Translations under genes and position numbers: made by a program | In this document: positions 1-7,597 of the stretch, in pieces | How positions within the stretch are numbered: position 1 is the stretch's first letter | How the letters are laid out: the number at the start of each line of letters is the position of its first letter | Source: an uncultured Gammaproteobacteria bacterium | GTDB taxonomy: Bacteria > Pseudomonadota > Gammaproteobacteria > Steroidobacterales > Foliamicaceae | Reading direction: 5' to 3' | Assembly (NCBI GenBank): GCA_951828235.1 | Contig: OX639965.1 | Coordinates: forward strand, 1,509,191-1,573,190 | Length of the DNA stretch: 64,000 nt | Notes under the pieces: model-generated | Seen by the model: only the letters and a program-made list of their open reading frames with translations | Database searches by the model: none | What the model was told of the DNA's origin: nothing

Positions 1-2
1 TG

Positions 3-1034
3 TACGCGCTGCAGGGCGCCGAGTCCCTGGAAGTCCAGTCGGTCGGCCCCGGCGGCATCGCGGCGCTTTCGAAGATCAACGAACTTGCCTACGCGGGCGT
101 GCTGCATGCGGAACACGCGCATGACCGGCTGAAGTTCGGGGACGCGCCGCTTCCGGCGCCGATGCACGGCGTGGTGCTGGAACTGACGCGCCGCGGCGAC
201 GAGAAAAAGCTGTCCGACGCGTTGGCCAAGCTTACGTCCGAGGACCCCAGCCTGCTGCTGGAATTCGACACGCAGGCCAACGAGACCGTCCTGCGCGGCA
301 TGGGCGAGCTGCACCTCAGGGTCATCCTCGACCGGATGCGCGAGGAGTTCAACCTGGAGGTCGAGACCCGGCAGCCGCGTATCGCCTACCGCGAGACGGT
401 TACGCGGAAGGCCGAGGGGCATCATCGCCACAAGAAGCAGACTGGCGGCGCCGGCCAGTTCGGAGAAGTGTTCCTCAATATCGAACCGCTGCCGCGCGGC
501 GGCGGCTTCGAGTTCGTCAACAAGGTGGTCGGCGGCGTAATCCCGTCGCAGTTCATGCCCGCGGTGGAGAAGGGTGTGCGCCAGGTACTGCTGGAAGGCG
601 CCGTGGCCGGCTACCCCCTCCAGGACATCCGCGTGACCGTGTACGACGGCAAGCACCACCCGGTCGATTCCAAGGAAGTCGCTTTCGTTGCCGCGGGCAA
701 GAAGGCTTTTCTCGACGCGATCAGCAAGGCGCGGCCCATCGTGCTGGAGCCGATCGCGAAGATCGAGGTCACCACCCCGGGGCAGCACATGGGCGACATC
801 GCCGGCCACCTGTCCGGTTCGCGCGGCCGCATCAGCGGCAACAACTCCGTACCCGGCAACCAGGTAATCATTTCCGCCGAGGCGCCGATCGGCGAACTCG
901 GCGACTTCCAGACCCGGCTGAAATCAATGACCGGGGGCGAGGGCGCCTACACCATGGAATTCGACCACTACGCCATCGCCCCGCCGCTCATCCAGAAGTC
1001 CCTCGAACAAGCCTTCAAGCCCAGCGACGACTAA
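3..1034 (+). CDS. Elongation factor G-like protein, C-terminal half (5' end outside window)
   Basis: The reading frame is open from the window edge and encodes the last ~343 residues of a translational GTPase of the EF-G family, so the GTPase domain is missing here. The visible part covers the end of domain II and domains III-V: a GMGELHLRVILDRM segment (domain III), a TGGAGQFGEV segment (domain IV) and a C-terminal HMGDIAGHLSGSRGRI segment (domain V). It differs clearly from the canonical fusA product encoded from 62153, for example GAGQFGEV here against GRGQYGHV there. It therefore looks like a second, EF-G2-type paralogue. Such paralogues may act in translocation, ribosome recycling or stress; which applies here cannot be told. 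No ribosomal gene lies beside it. Confident as EF-G family, less so as to subtype. Confidence 0.9.
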   Translation, partial: YALQGAESLEVQSVGPGGIAALSKINELAYAGVLHAEHAHDRLKFGDAPLPAPMHGVVLELTRRGDEKKLSDALAKLTSEDPSLLLEFDTQANETVLRGMGELHLRVILDRMREEFNLEVETRQPRIAYRETVTRKAEGHHRHKKQTGGAGQFGEVFLNIEPLPRGGGFEFVNKVVGGVIPSQFMPAVEKGVRQVLLEGAVAGYPLQDIRVTVYDGKHHPVDSKEVAFVAAGKKAFLDAISKARPIVLEPIAKIEVTTPGQHMGDIAGHLSGSRGRISGNNSVPGNQVIISAEAPIGELGDFQTRLKSMTGGEGAYTMEFDHYAIAPPLIQKSLEQAFKPSDD

Positions 1035-1038
1035 CCCC

Positions 1039-1227
1039 GTGATACAGCACGTTCCGCCCTCCACGCTCAAAGGGGGCTCGCCCCCTGGGAGTGAGGGCGT
1101 CCCGCCCTCCGCCTTGGAAGAAATCGCGCCCAATCCAACCACCCGGAAAGCGATGGACGAATTGGAACAGGGCAAGGGCAAGGGTTTCGACAGCGCCGAC
1201 GAGTTGTTCGAGGACCTCGGCATATGA
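1039..1227 (+). pseudogene. RelB/DinJ-type antitoxin remnant (C-terminal part only)
   Basis: A 62-residue frame whose last ~36 residues (PNPTTRKAMDELEQGKGKGF, then a DADELFEDLGI-like end) have the character of the C-terminus of RelB/DinJ antitoxins, the part that wraps the toxin. The N-terminal ribbon-helix-helix domain is absent. In its place is GC-rich hairpin sequence (1057-1115) translated as low-complexity PPSTLKGGSPPGSEGVPPS. The frame is followed at once by a toxin start that is itself cut short. I infer a decayed toxin-antitoxin locus. The N-terminal 25 residues are unlikely to be functional protein. Confidence 0.6.
1057..1115. repeat. GC-rich nested hairpin repeat
   Basis: Contains GGGGGC-tc-GCCCCC and GAGGGCG-tcc-CGCCCTC, with a CGCCCTC at the left that can also pair with the second GAGGGCG. 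It directly follows the EF-G-like stop codon and replaces the N-terminal coding part of the antitoxin remnant. It may be a mobile intergenic element or a terminator; no T-tract is seen. Confidence 0.4.
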
Positions 1228-1228
1228 A

Positions 1229-1282
1229 ATGCTGACGCCGGTTCGGTCCAGCCAATCGGCGAGGCGTTGCACCTCGTGAGCG
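1229..1282 (+). pseudogene. RelE/YafQ-type toxin remnant (N-terminal residues only)
   Basis: An ATG just after the antitoxin stop opens MLTPVRSSQ, which resembles the start of YafQ/RelE family mRNA interferases (typically MLT-V-SSQF-RD-KR). The frame then runs into SARRCTS and stops after ~17 codons, whereas a complete toxin is ~90 residues. The body and catalytic residues are gone. Together with the antitoxin lacking its N-terminus, this is best read as a dead toxin-antitoxin pair. The homology is short, so the call is tentative. Confidence 0.4.
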
Positions 1283-1323
1283 CCAGCTCCCGCTCCCACC
1301 TGACCTGGCAATAGGCCGCCGCT

Positions 1324-1344
1324 CCTTCGGGATCATCCCGAGGG
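1324..1344 (+). terminator. Possible terminator hairpin upstream of the GntR gene
   Basis: CCTTCGGGA-tca-TCCCGAGGG forms a near-perfect 9-bp stem with a 3-nt loop, followed by CCCCTTT. It would separate upstream transcription from the GntR promoter. The T-tract is weak. Confidence 0.35.
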
Positions 1345-1354
1345 CCCCTTTGCG

Positions 1355-1387
1355 TTGTCTTGCCCAACTGTATATGTTATATATACA
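1355..1387 (+). promoter_or_regulatory. Promoter and palindromic operator of the GntR/ABC operon
   Basis: TTGTCT (1355-1360) and TATATA (1378-1383) are separated by 17 bp. A perfect TGTATAT-N5-ATATACA palindrome (1369-1387) overlaps the -10 box. The likely start codon at 1395 is only a few bases past the predicted transcription start, so the mRNA would be nearly leaderless. YtrA-type regulators usually repress their own operon; binding here would block RNA polymerase directly. Confidence 0.55.
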
Positions 1388-1394
1388 CACCAGA

Positions 1395-1847
1395 ATGAGT
1401 GAGCCGAGAGCAATCGCCGTCCAGATCGGTCCCATCTCGCCGGCCGCGCCCGGCGCGCTCTATCAGCAGATCGTAACGGGCTTCAAGCGGGAAATCGGCG
1501 AGGGTCGCCTGGCCGGCGGGATCGCGCTGCCGTCCTTCCGCCTGCTGGCGGAGCAGCTCCTGGTCAGCATCATCACCGTACGCCGCGCGTATGAGGAGCT
1601 CGAAAGGGAAGGAATCATCTACCGCCGCCAGGGACTCGGCACCTTCGTCGCCGCCGACGGCCGCGAGCGCAGCCGCGCCGCCAAGCGCGGGCACGCGGAG
1701 GCACTCATCCGTTTGGCAGTTCAGGAAGCTACGGAGGCCGGTCTGAGCCCCGCTCAGGCCAAGGCTTTTGTCAGCCGAGTCACCACAGAAACCCTTTCCG
1801 AGGCAAAGGCATGCAAAGCACCAACGCTATCGAAATCCGCGGCCTGA
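1395..1847 (+). CDS. GntR-family transcriptional regulator, YtrA type
   Basis: About 150 residues. The N-terminal winged-helix domain is recognisable from LYQQIVTGFKREIGEGRL, then LPSFRLLAEQLLVSIITVRRAYEELEREGIIYRRQGLGTF, split here as typical GntR helices and wing. There is only a short helical C-terminal tail and no FadR-type or aminotransferase effector domain. That architecture is the YtrA subfamily, which usually represses an adjacent ABC transporter operon. The ATPase gene overlaps its 3' end by 37 bp and a membrane gene follows, matching this pattern. I place the start at MSEPRA, just after the promoter/operator; an ATG 45 bp upstream lies before the -10 box and is unlikely. The inducer is unknown. 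Confidence 0.85.
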   Translation: MSEPRAIAVQIGPISPAAPGALYQQIVTGFKREIGEGRLAGGIALPSFRLLAEQLLVSIITVRRAYEELEREGIIYRRQGLGTFVAADGRERSRAAKRGHAEALIRLAVQEATEAGLSPAQAKAFVSRVTTETLSEAKACKAPTLSKSAA

Positions 1848-2671
1848 TCAAACGATTCCCGGGATTTCAACTGGGCCCGCTGGACCTCAGCGTACCTTCC
1901 GGCGCCATCTACGGCCTGGTGGGCCCCAACGGCGCCGGAAAGACGACTACGCTGGATCTCATCTTCGGTTTGGGGTTGCCAGAGGCCGGGGAAATCCGGG
2001 TCCTCGGTTGCGACCACATCAAGGATGAAGTCGCCATGAAGCATGCCGCAGCCTACGTGAGCCCGCAGACAAGTTATGTCGCCTGGAAATACGTGCGGCG
2101 CGCCGTCCGTTTTGTTGGCGCTTTCTACCCGGATTGGGACCAGGGCTATTGCGACGATCTGCTCGAACGCTTCAGGATCGATCCGAACGCGAAGATCGCA
2201 AGGCTATCGCTGGGCAACAGCATAAAGCTCGGGTTGGTGCTGGCGCTCGCGCGCCGCCCGCGGATTCTCATCATGGACGAACCCACCATCGGGCTGGACC
2301 CGCTGTCAAAGAGGGAATTGTTTGCCGAACTGCTCGCATTGATGCGTGACGAGGGCCACACGGTGCTGATTTCGTCGCATAATCTCACCGACCTCGAACG
2401 GTTTACCGACCATATCGGCGTCATTCACGAAGGCAGGCTGTTGGTGCAAGGCCGCACCGACTACTTGCTGGAGACTTACCGGCAGGTCAGCTTTTCGCTG
2501 GCCGGCGCCCCGCCGGCCAGCGCCCGCGTAATCGAACGCGACGGCGACCGGCAACGCGTCCTTACCGATTCGGCGGACGAATACCGAGAATCTCTTGCCG
2601 GCTGCGGGGCCGTCGGCATTTCCGTGCAGCCGGTGACTCTCGAAGAACTCTTCGCCGGTCTTGTCGAATGA
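1811..2671 (+). CDS. ABC transporter ATP-binding protein
   Basis: A 286-residue ATPase of the ABC-2/DrrA type. Walker A is GPNGAGKTT at residues 38-46 and Walker B is RILIMDEPTIGLDP near residue 160. The usual LSGGQ signature is degenerate (LSLGNSIK). A C-terminal extension of ~70 residues follows the H-loop (SSHNL). The gene starts inside the 3' end of the GntR gene and ends at the start of the membrane-protein gene, so the three form one operon. YtrB/BcrA-type ATPases power export of antibiotics, peptides or lipids; the substrate here cannot be inferred. The GAGGCAAA before the ATG is a modest ribosome-binding site. Confidence 0.9.
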   Translation: MQSTNAIEIRGLIKRFPGFQLGPLDLSVPSGAIYGLVGPNGAGKTTTLDLIFGLGLPEAGEIRVLGCDHIKDEVAMKHAAAYVSPQTSYVAWKYVRRAVRFVGAFYPDWDQGYCDDLLERFRIDPNAKIARLSLGNSIKLGLVLALARRPRILIMDEPTIGLDPLSKRELFAELLALMRDEGHTVLISSHNLTDLERFTDHIGVIHEGRLLVQGRTDYLLETYRQVSFSLAGAPPASARVIERDGDRQRVLTDSADEYRESLAGCGAVGISVQPVTLEELFAGLVE

Positions 2672-2684
2672 CTGTTGTCTTGTG

Positions 2685-4058
2685 ATGAATCGGCCCGTCG
2701 AATTGGGTCTTCTGCGCCTGCCGGTTGGTTTCTTGGGGACAGTAGCCGGTCCTGTGCTGGGCTTGTCCGTCATGGCCCTGAATTCGAGCGTCTTGGGAAC
2801 CAGTATTTTTCCCTGGATCCTGGCAGGTTCATTTTTCTATGCGCCGCTTTTCGGCAATTTGCTGGGCAGGGAATGTTCTCTTGCCTGGGGCCGGGCCACG
2901 GCTCTCCTGCCGGTACCGGCAAGGGTTCGACTGATTGTGATCTGGTGGCGGAGAGTGTTCGCGCCGGCGATCCTGGTTTGGGTGCTCAATGTGTGGTATT
3001 CGTTTCTATCCCCCATGGATTCTCTTTCCCGGGACGCCGCCCTGATCGGCTTGGCCCTGCCTTTCGCCGGCTGTGCCTGCTGGTTTCTCGCCGCCGCCTC
3101 GTCGGGCGCCGGATACTGGACCTACAGTAGCCGGAGGCGGCCGAAAGCCGGTTTTCTTGTCATTCTCGGATACATCGCCTTTCTGGCCATACCGTTGGTG
3201 GCGATTCGCTGGATTGGGCTGGAACAGGCTGAGGCCCGGTATTCGCTGCTGCTTCTGCTCTCGGGGTTGGTCCTGTCGATACTGGCAGTGAGTCGGCTCT
3301 ACTCGGTATGCCAGGCGGACCCGACCACTGTGGCCGATGCGCGGCCCGCAATTCGGCAGGAAAGAAACCGCATGCGAATGGGAAGCGGCCTGACAGGATT
3401 CCAACTGTTTGCGATGCACTTTTTTCTCTATGGCGCCGGGGCTGCGATCCTCGTGAATCTTATGTTGTTTCTTCCCTGGAAGATCCTGAGTCTATTGTCG
3501 GACTTTCCTGCTGCTGAGGCGGAAATTGTCCTCTTGCCCGTCGTTCCAGCCATAAGTCCACTGATGCTTGCCACATTACTGGCAATGAAACCCTCCTGTC
3601 TCAGGGTCTTGAGGACCCTGCCCCTGAACGCAAACCAAATCAGCATTCGGCTGACTGTCCTGGTGGCCTTGCCCTTGCTGTTGTCCTGCTTACTGACCAC
3701 TGTCCTGGCGTTACAGCTATACGGAAATCATTCCTTTGTTCAGATTTTTCTGTTCAGCATGGGTGCTGCCGGAATCGCGAGTTGTATCGTCATCCCCGGT
3801 TTCTTGCACCTGACTCCTGAAGCGGGTGTTTCGAAGCAGCTCCTGGTCTTGGTTCCAGCACTTGCCGCAACAGGGTTGTGGATTGCGATTTCACAATTCT
3901 TCTTCGCCAATGAACTGGCGTTGCCAGCGGCTGCTGTTGCCGCCACCGGGATCGGTCTGACCTGGATACTGATAAGGAAAGTGCTCATGAGCTCATCTCG
4001 CGCATACCGAACCAACTGGCCTCCGGGCCCGAAGGAAGGGCGCGGCTATATCCCTTGA
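2685..4058 (+). CDS. Multi-pass membrane protein, probable ABC permease partner
   Basis: About 457 residues with roughly ten or more hydrophobic segments, for example AGPVLGLSVMALNSSVLG near the start and paired C-terminal helices around LVLVPALAATGLWIAI and LPAAAVAATGIGLTWIL. It follows the ABC ATPase without a gap, so it most likely supplies the membrane domain of the same exporter. I see no strong match to a named ABC-2 permease family; this is inferred from context and topology. The frame is also open from a TTG at 2661 that overlaps the ATPase gene; I prefer the ATG at 2685. Base composition appears slightly more AT-rich than the flanking Bat operon (by eye). Confidence 0.7.
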   Translation: MNRPVELGLLRLPVGFLGTVAGPVLGLSVMALNSSVLGTSIFPWILAGSFFYAPLFGNLLGRECSLAWGRATALLPVPARVRLIVIWWRRVFAPAILVWVLNVWYSFLSPMDSLSRDAALIGLALPFAGCACWFLAAASSGAGYWTYSSRRRPKAGFLVILGYIAFLAIPLVAIRWIGLEQAEARYSLLLLLSGLVLSILAVSRLYSVCQADPTTVADARPAIRQERNRMRMGSGLTGFQLFAMHFFLYGAGAAILVNLMLFLPWKILSLLSDFPAAEAEIVLLPVVPAISPLMLATLLAMKPSCLRVLRTLPLNANQISIRLTVLVALPLLLSCLLTTVLALQLYGNHSFVQIFLFSMGAAGIASCIVIPGFLHLTPEAGVSKQLLVLVPALAATGLWIAISQFFFANELALPAAAVAATGIGLTWILIRKVLMSSSRAYRTNWPPGPKEGRGYIP

Positions 4059-4108
4059 ACCTCCACTAGTTCGCGTTGCCAAGTACCGGGAAGGACTTCA
4101 AGAATCGA

Positions 4109-4180
4109 CTAGGCCAGGGGAACGACGCGCGAGCCGAGGATGGTGGTATCGCGTGTGATCAGCGGCGCCTCATTGCGCAT
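4109..4180 (-). pseudogene. PIN-domain (VapC-type) toxin remnant, last ~23 residues
   Basis: Read on the minus strand, the frame APLITRDTTILGSRVVPLA ends in a stop. This resembles the C-terminal strand of VapC/PIN toxins (PLIT-D--I-----V-). It begins at an ATG overlapping the antitoxin stop, exactly where a full toxin gene would start. About 100 residues carrying the acidic active site are missing, apparently by a clean internal deletion. The match is short but its position after an antitoxin gene supports it. Confidence 0.55.
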
Positions 4181-4391
4181 TGGCCTGCCAGGCCGCTCCG
4201 GTGCTAAGAAGGTAGCCCTCAACCCGGATCTTGTTCTGCAGGCTGCCGATCAGGGCAGCGAACCCGCGTTCGTAGGGCACAACACGCGCCACCGGCTTGC
4301 CGTGTTTGGTGACCACCAGACCCTCGGGGTCGAGGTGGTCGAGCAGGGACAGACATTGTTGCTTGAACTTTGCCGCGCCCACGGTCTTCAT
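4170..4391 (-). CDS. Phd/YefM-family antitoxin (orphaned)
   Basis: A 73-residue protein beginning MKTVGAAKFKQQCLSLLDHL, then EGLVVTKHGKPVARVVPYE, the DNA-binding half of Phd/YefM antitoxins. The tail (LIGSLQNKIRVEGYLLSTG) resembles the VapC-binding region. In a working locus it would neutralise a PIN-domain RNase and repress its own promoter; here only the last residues of that toxin survive downstream. I choose the start at 4391 because GGGAG lies a few bases upstream; the 12 extra codons from 4427 come from the palindrome. The gene is intact and may still bind its operator or counteract a related toxin elsewhere. Confidence 0.8.
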   Translation of the reverse strand: MKTVGAAKFKQQCLSLLDHLDPEGLVVTKHGKPVARVVPYERGFAALIGSLQNKIRVEGYLLSTGAAWQANAQ

Positions 4392-4411
4392 GACATGCTC
4401 CCTGTAGTGAG

Positions 4412-4444
4412 GAAGAAGTGGACACATTATGTGTCCACTTCTTC
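4412..4444. promoter_or_regulatory. Perfect 33-nt palindrome between antitoxin and DUF192 genes
   Basis: GAAGAAGTGGACACA-tta-TGTGTCCACTTCTTC: 15-bp arms with no mismatch and a 3-nt spacer. It lies just upstream of the antitoxin gene and directly after the stop codon of the DUF192 gene. It could be the autoregulatory operator of the toxin-antitoxin module, a terminator for the DUF192 transcript, or both. There is no T-tract. Confidence 0.6.
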
Positions 4445-4445
4445 T

Positions 4446-4892
4446 TCAGGGGGAGAGCAGGCGGTCGCCGGGCCTGAGGCCCCAGCGCTTGGCTGAGCCG
4501 GCCTTGAGTTCGAGCACGCGGTTAACCGGCTCGCCCGAGCGGATGGTCTCCAGGCTCAGCGGTTTGGTGTCGGTTGCGATGCTGGCGATGCTGCCGTCGG
4601 CGCGGATGAACAGCATGTCCAGCGAGACGTATGTGTTCTTCATCCACATGCCGATTTCCCGCTCGCGGCCGTAGACGAACAGCATCCCCCAGCCTTCGGG
4701 CACGTCGCGCACATGCATGAGCCCGCGGCGCTGCTGCTCGCGCGTTTGCGCCAGCCACAATTCCAGGAACACGCACTGGCCCGCGGAGGCCGCCAGCACC
4801 GCTTTTGCGCGCGCCAGGTGATCGAGGTCCTGCCCGCCGACCGATTGCCAGACGAGCAGCAGGCTCGCCAACGCAAGTGCCCTTTTCGCCAT
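4446..4892 (-). CDS. Exported DUF192 family protein
   Basis: 148 residues. The N-terminus MAKRALALASLLLVWQSVGG is a cleavable signal peptide or lipid-free export signal. The rest is a DUF192 domain: LELWLAQTREQQRRGLMHV, GMLFVYGREREIGMWMKNT, and LDMLFIRADGSIASI are its hallmark blocks. The function of the family is not established; members are small periplasmic or extracellular beta-rich proteins. The gene is transcribed divergently from the Bat operon with 62 bp between the two starts, so they may share a regulatory region. The 33-nt palindrome follows its stop codon. Confidence 0.85.
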   Translation of the reverse strand: MAKRALALASLLLVWQSVGGQDLDHLARAKAVLAASAGQCVFLELWLAQTREQQRRGLMHVRDVPEGWGMLFVYGREREIGMWMKNTYVSLDMLFIRADGSIASIATDTKPLSLETIRSGEPVNRVLELKAGSAKRWGLRPGDRLLSP

Positions 4893-4954
4893 GGCGCAAG
4901 TATGTACCCCTTACAATCGGGCGCCTATGACTATTCGATCCCCGGACTGAGGCC

Positions 4955-5947
4955 ATGCCGGCCGAACCCGCGCCACAGGAAATCACGCAACTGCCGCTGG
5001 CCGCGCTGCGCCGGCGCATGGAAGAGCGCGTGCTCGGCCAGGAAGAGTTCATCGAGCACATGCTCATTGCCCTGCTCGCCGGCGGCCACCTGCTGGTGGA
5101 GGGCGTGCCGGGGCTGGCCAAGACGCGCGCGGTCAAGGTGCTCAGCCAGAGCCTGAACGCCAGTTTCCATCGCGTCCAATTCACGCCCGACCTGCTGCCG
5201 TCGGACCTGACCGGAACCGATATCTTCCGGCCGCAGACGGGCGAGTTCCAGTTTCGGGCCGGTCCGATCTTTCACAACCTGGTGCTGGCGGACGAGATCA
5301 ATCGCGCTTCGGCCAAGGTGCAGTCCGCCCTGCTGGAGGCGATGGAGGAGCGGCAGGTCACCGTGGCGGAGAAGAGCTGGCCGTTGCCGGAGCCGTTTCT
5401 GGTCATGGCCACGCAGAACCCCATCGAGCAGGAGGGCGCCTACCCGCTCCCCGAGGCCCAGCTGGATCGCTTCCTGATGAAGACCCGGATCAGCTATCCC
5501 AGCGCCGAACAGGAGCAGCGCATCCTGGAACTCACGCGCCGGGAAGCATCCGAGACCGCGACGGGCCAGAGCGACGCCGAAGACGCCTACACGGTGGCGG
5601 AGGTGATGAAGGACCGGGCCATGGTGCTTGAACTCCACCTTGCCGAGCGCCTTGAGCGCTATATCGTGGAACTGGTCCGGGCCACCCGGGCGCCGCAGAA
5701 ATACGACGAATCGCTTGGCAGCCTGGTGAGCTACGGAGCCAGCCCGCGCGCCTCGATCGCCCTGGATCGCTGCAGCCGGTCCCGCGCCTTTCTGCGCGGC
5801 AGGGACTTCGTCACTCCCGGCGACATCCAGGCGGTGGCCCCGCCGGTCCTTCGCCACCGGATCATTCTTACCTACGAGGCCGAGGCCGAAGGCCGCAGTT
5901 CCGAGGAGGTCATCAGCCGGCTGCTGGACTGCGTGGCGGTGCCGTAA
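4955..5947 (+). CDS. MoxR-family AAA+ ATPase, first gene of a Bat operon
   Basis: 330 residues, the normal length for MoxR. The Walker A region is EGVPGLAKTRAVK, followed by the diagnostic FTPDLLPSDLTGTDIF. Walker B is LVLADEINRA and sensor 1 is MATQNPIEQEGAYPLPEAQLDRF. MoxR ATPases act as chaperones that remodel or assemble protein complexes with vWA-domain partners. The next five genes encode exactly such partners (DUF58 and vWA proteins), in the order seen in Bat/aerotolerance loci. The client complex is unknown. It is cytoplasmic and would work at the membrane with BatA/BatB-like proteins. Confidence 0.93.
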   Translation: MPAEPAPQEITQLPLAALRRRMEERVLGQEEFIEHMLIALLAGGHLLVEGVPGLAKTRAVKVLSQSLNASFHRVQFTPDLLPSDLTGTDIFRPQTGEFQFRAGPIFHNLVLADEINRASAKVQSALLEAMEERQVTVAEKSWPLPEPFLVMATQNPIEQEGAYPLPEAQLDRFLMKTRISYPSAEQEQRILELTRREASETATGQSDAEDAYTVAEVMKDRAMVLELHLAERLERYIVELVRATRAPQKYDESLGSLVSYGASPRASIALDRCSRSRAFLRGRDFVTPGDIQAVAPPVLRHRIILTYEAEAEGRSSEEVISRLLDCVAVP

Positions 5948-5975
5948 TCAATCCGGCAGGGGGGCCGCGGACGTA

Positions 5976-6968
5976 ATGGCGGGCGCAGCGCAACACGACA
6001 CCGTGATGCAGGACGTCTCAAGCGATACGCGGCCGGGCCGCGGGCGCACGTGGATCGGGCTGCCGGAACTGCTGGCCCTTCGCCACACGCCGTTCGCATC
6101 GTGGTTTCAGTCGGGCGGTGAGCTCCGCTCGGGGCCGGCAAGACTGGCGCCCCTGCGCGCCCGCGGAATGGAATTCGACGAAGTGCGCGCCTGGCAACCG
6201 GGCGACGATCCCCGTCACATGCACTGGAAGGCCACGGCCCGCACCGGCCGCCCGTACACCAAGCTCTACCAGGAGGAGAGCGAGCGCCCTACCGTGGTCT
6301 GCGCGGACCTCACGGAGCGCATGCACTTCGCCACGGTGGGGTCGTTCAAGTCGGTCGTGGCGGCTAGGGTCGCGATGATGATCGCCTGGACGGCGGTGGC
6401 CGCCCGCGACCGCGTGTCGGGCCTGGTGCTGTCGACGGCGGGATTCGACATCACTCCGCCGCTGCCCGGACGACGGGGCGCGCAGCGGTTGGCCCGCGCC
6501 CTGGCCGGAGCGTTCGGCAACGCAGGCGGCAATGGCGCAAACGGGCAGGCTGAGTTGATCGACGCCGTGCCCGCGCTGCAGCGCCGCGCGCCGTCCGGCA
6601 GCCGCCTGGTGCTCGTCGGCGACTTCATGGGAGAGGGCTGCATCGATGCCGCGAGGCGGCTGGCCGCACACCGCCCGCTCCTGATCGTGCGCCTGTTCGA
6701 CCCGCTCGATCGCGATCTGCCGCCTCCGGGTCGATACGCTGTTCGCGACCGGCGCGGCGAAACGGTGTTCCGCACCGGCGGGGAGGCCGCGCGGCGGCGC
6801 TGGCGGGACGAATTCCTTCAGGGGTCCCGGGCGCTTGCGGAGATCGCTCGCACGCACGGCGGAGCGTACCTGGAAGTCCGCACCGACGAGGACCCCGCAG
6901 GCCGCCACACGTCGCCTCCGCTTCACGCCGTCCTACGGCGGGCAACTGCCCGGAGACTGGCGCGGTGA
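5976..6968 (+). CDS. DUF58 domain-containing protein
   Basis: 330 residues. The DUF58 signature is clear: GMEFDEVRAWQPGDDPRHMH, then WKATARTGRPYTKLYQEE. A degenerate vWA-like fold follows (VVCADLTERMHF; SRLVLVGDFMG). Unlike many DUF58 proteins it has no obvious N-terminal membrane helices, so it may be cytosolic. It lies 28 bp after moxR and overlaps the next gene by a GTGA junction, showing translational coupling. In Bat operons this protein is thought to bridge MoxR and the vWA membrane proteins. An internal ATG at 6006 is an alternative start. Confidence 0.9.
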   Translation: MAGAAQHDTVMQDVSSDTRPGRGRTWIGLPELLALRHTPFASWFQSGGELRSGPARLAPLRARGMEFDEVRAWQPGDDPRHMHWKATARTGRPYTKLYQEESERPTVVCADLTERMHFATVGSFKSVVAARVAMMIAWTAVAARDRVSGLVLSTAGFDITPPLPGRRGAQRLARALAGAFGNAGGNGANGQAELIDAVPALQRRAPSGSRLVLVGDFMGEGCIDAARRLAAHRPLLIVRLFDPLDRDLPPPGRYAVRDRRGETVFRTGGEAARRRWRDEFLQGSRALAEIARTHGGAYLEVRTDEDPAGRHTSPPLHAVLRRATARRLAR

Positions 6969-7597
6969 ACGGCGGCGACCTTGCAGCGCTGCTGCGCGAC
7001 ATCCACCTCCCGCCGCCGCCGCCATGGTGGCCGCCGCAGCCCGGCTGGTGGCTGGTCGCGCTGGTTCTGCTGGCGGCGGGCTTGTGGTGGCTGCGGCGCC
7101 TGCCGGCCTGGAAACGCGAGGCGCTTTCGCGGCTCAGGGCCGCCGAGGCCGAATTCGCGCTCCACGGCGACACCGCCCGCTTGCTCGCGGACCTGTCGGT
7201 CCTGCTGCGCGCCTGCGCCTTGAGGCTCGGGGACCGCGCCCGGGTCGCCGGCCTGACCGGAAGCGCCTGGATCGAATGCCTGCGGGATCTCGGCCGGGGC
7301 GCCTGTCCCGCGCCCGAGGAAGCCCTGCTGCATGGACCCTATCAGGCGCGGGCCGAGCTGGACGCGCACGCTTATTCCCGCAGCGTCGCGGCCTGGATTC
7401 GGCGCTCGCGCGGGCCTGGCAGCCCGTGGCAGAACCCCGCGTCGCACCGAGACTGGCGAGACTCCCGCCTGGCAAGGCGCGAGGAGCGCGCATATCGGGC
7501 ATATGCAAGCGACGAGCAACGCAGTCCAGGCGGGATGGATCGCCGGTCGAATGCAGCGGGGCTTTTGCCACGGGCTGCTAGGGACGGATCATCGTGA
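6965..7597 (+). CDS. DUF4381 family protein with an atypical C-terminal tail
   Basis: 210 residues. The proline-rich start (LAALLRDIHLPPPPPWWPPQ) and a single membrane helix (WWLVALVLLAAGLWWL) are typical of DUF4381 proteins in Bat operons. A short cytosolic helical domain follows (LLADLSVLLRACALRLGDRA; GLTGSAWIECL). The last ~50 residues are low-complexity and rich in Arg, Ser and Ala. They coincide with a locally symmetric DNA stretch around 7490-7510 and look like translated intergenic repeat rather than conserved protein. The gene starts with GTG overlapping the DUF58 stop. Its role is presumably as a membrane partner in the Bat complex. Confidence 0.75.
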   Translation: MNGGDLAALLRDIHLPPPPPWWPPQPGWWLVALVLLAAGLWWLRRLPAWKREALSRLRAAEAEFALHGDTARLLADLSVLLRACALRLGDRARVAGLTGSAWIECLRDLGRGACPAPEEALLHGPYQARAELDAHAYSRSVAAWIRRSRGPGSPWQNPASHRDWRDSRLARREERAYRAYASDEQRSPGGMDRRSNAAGLLPRAARDGSS

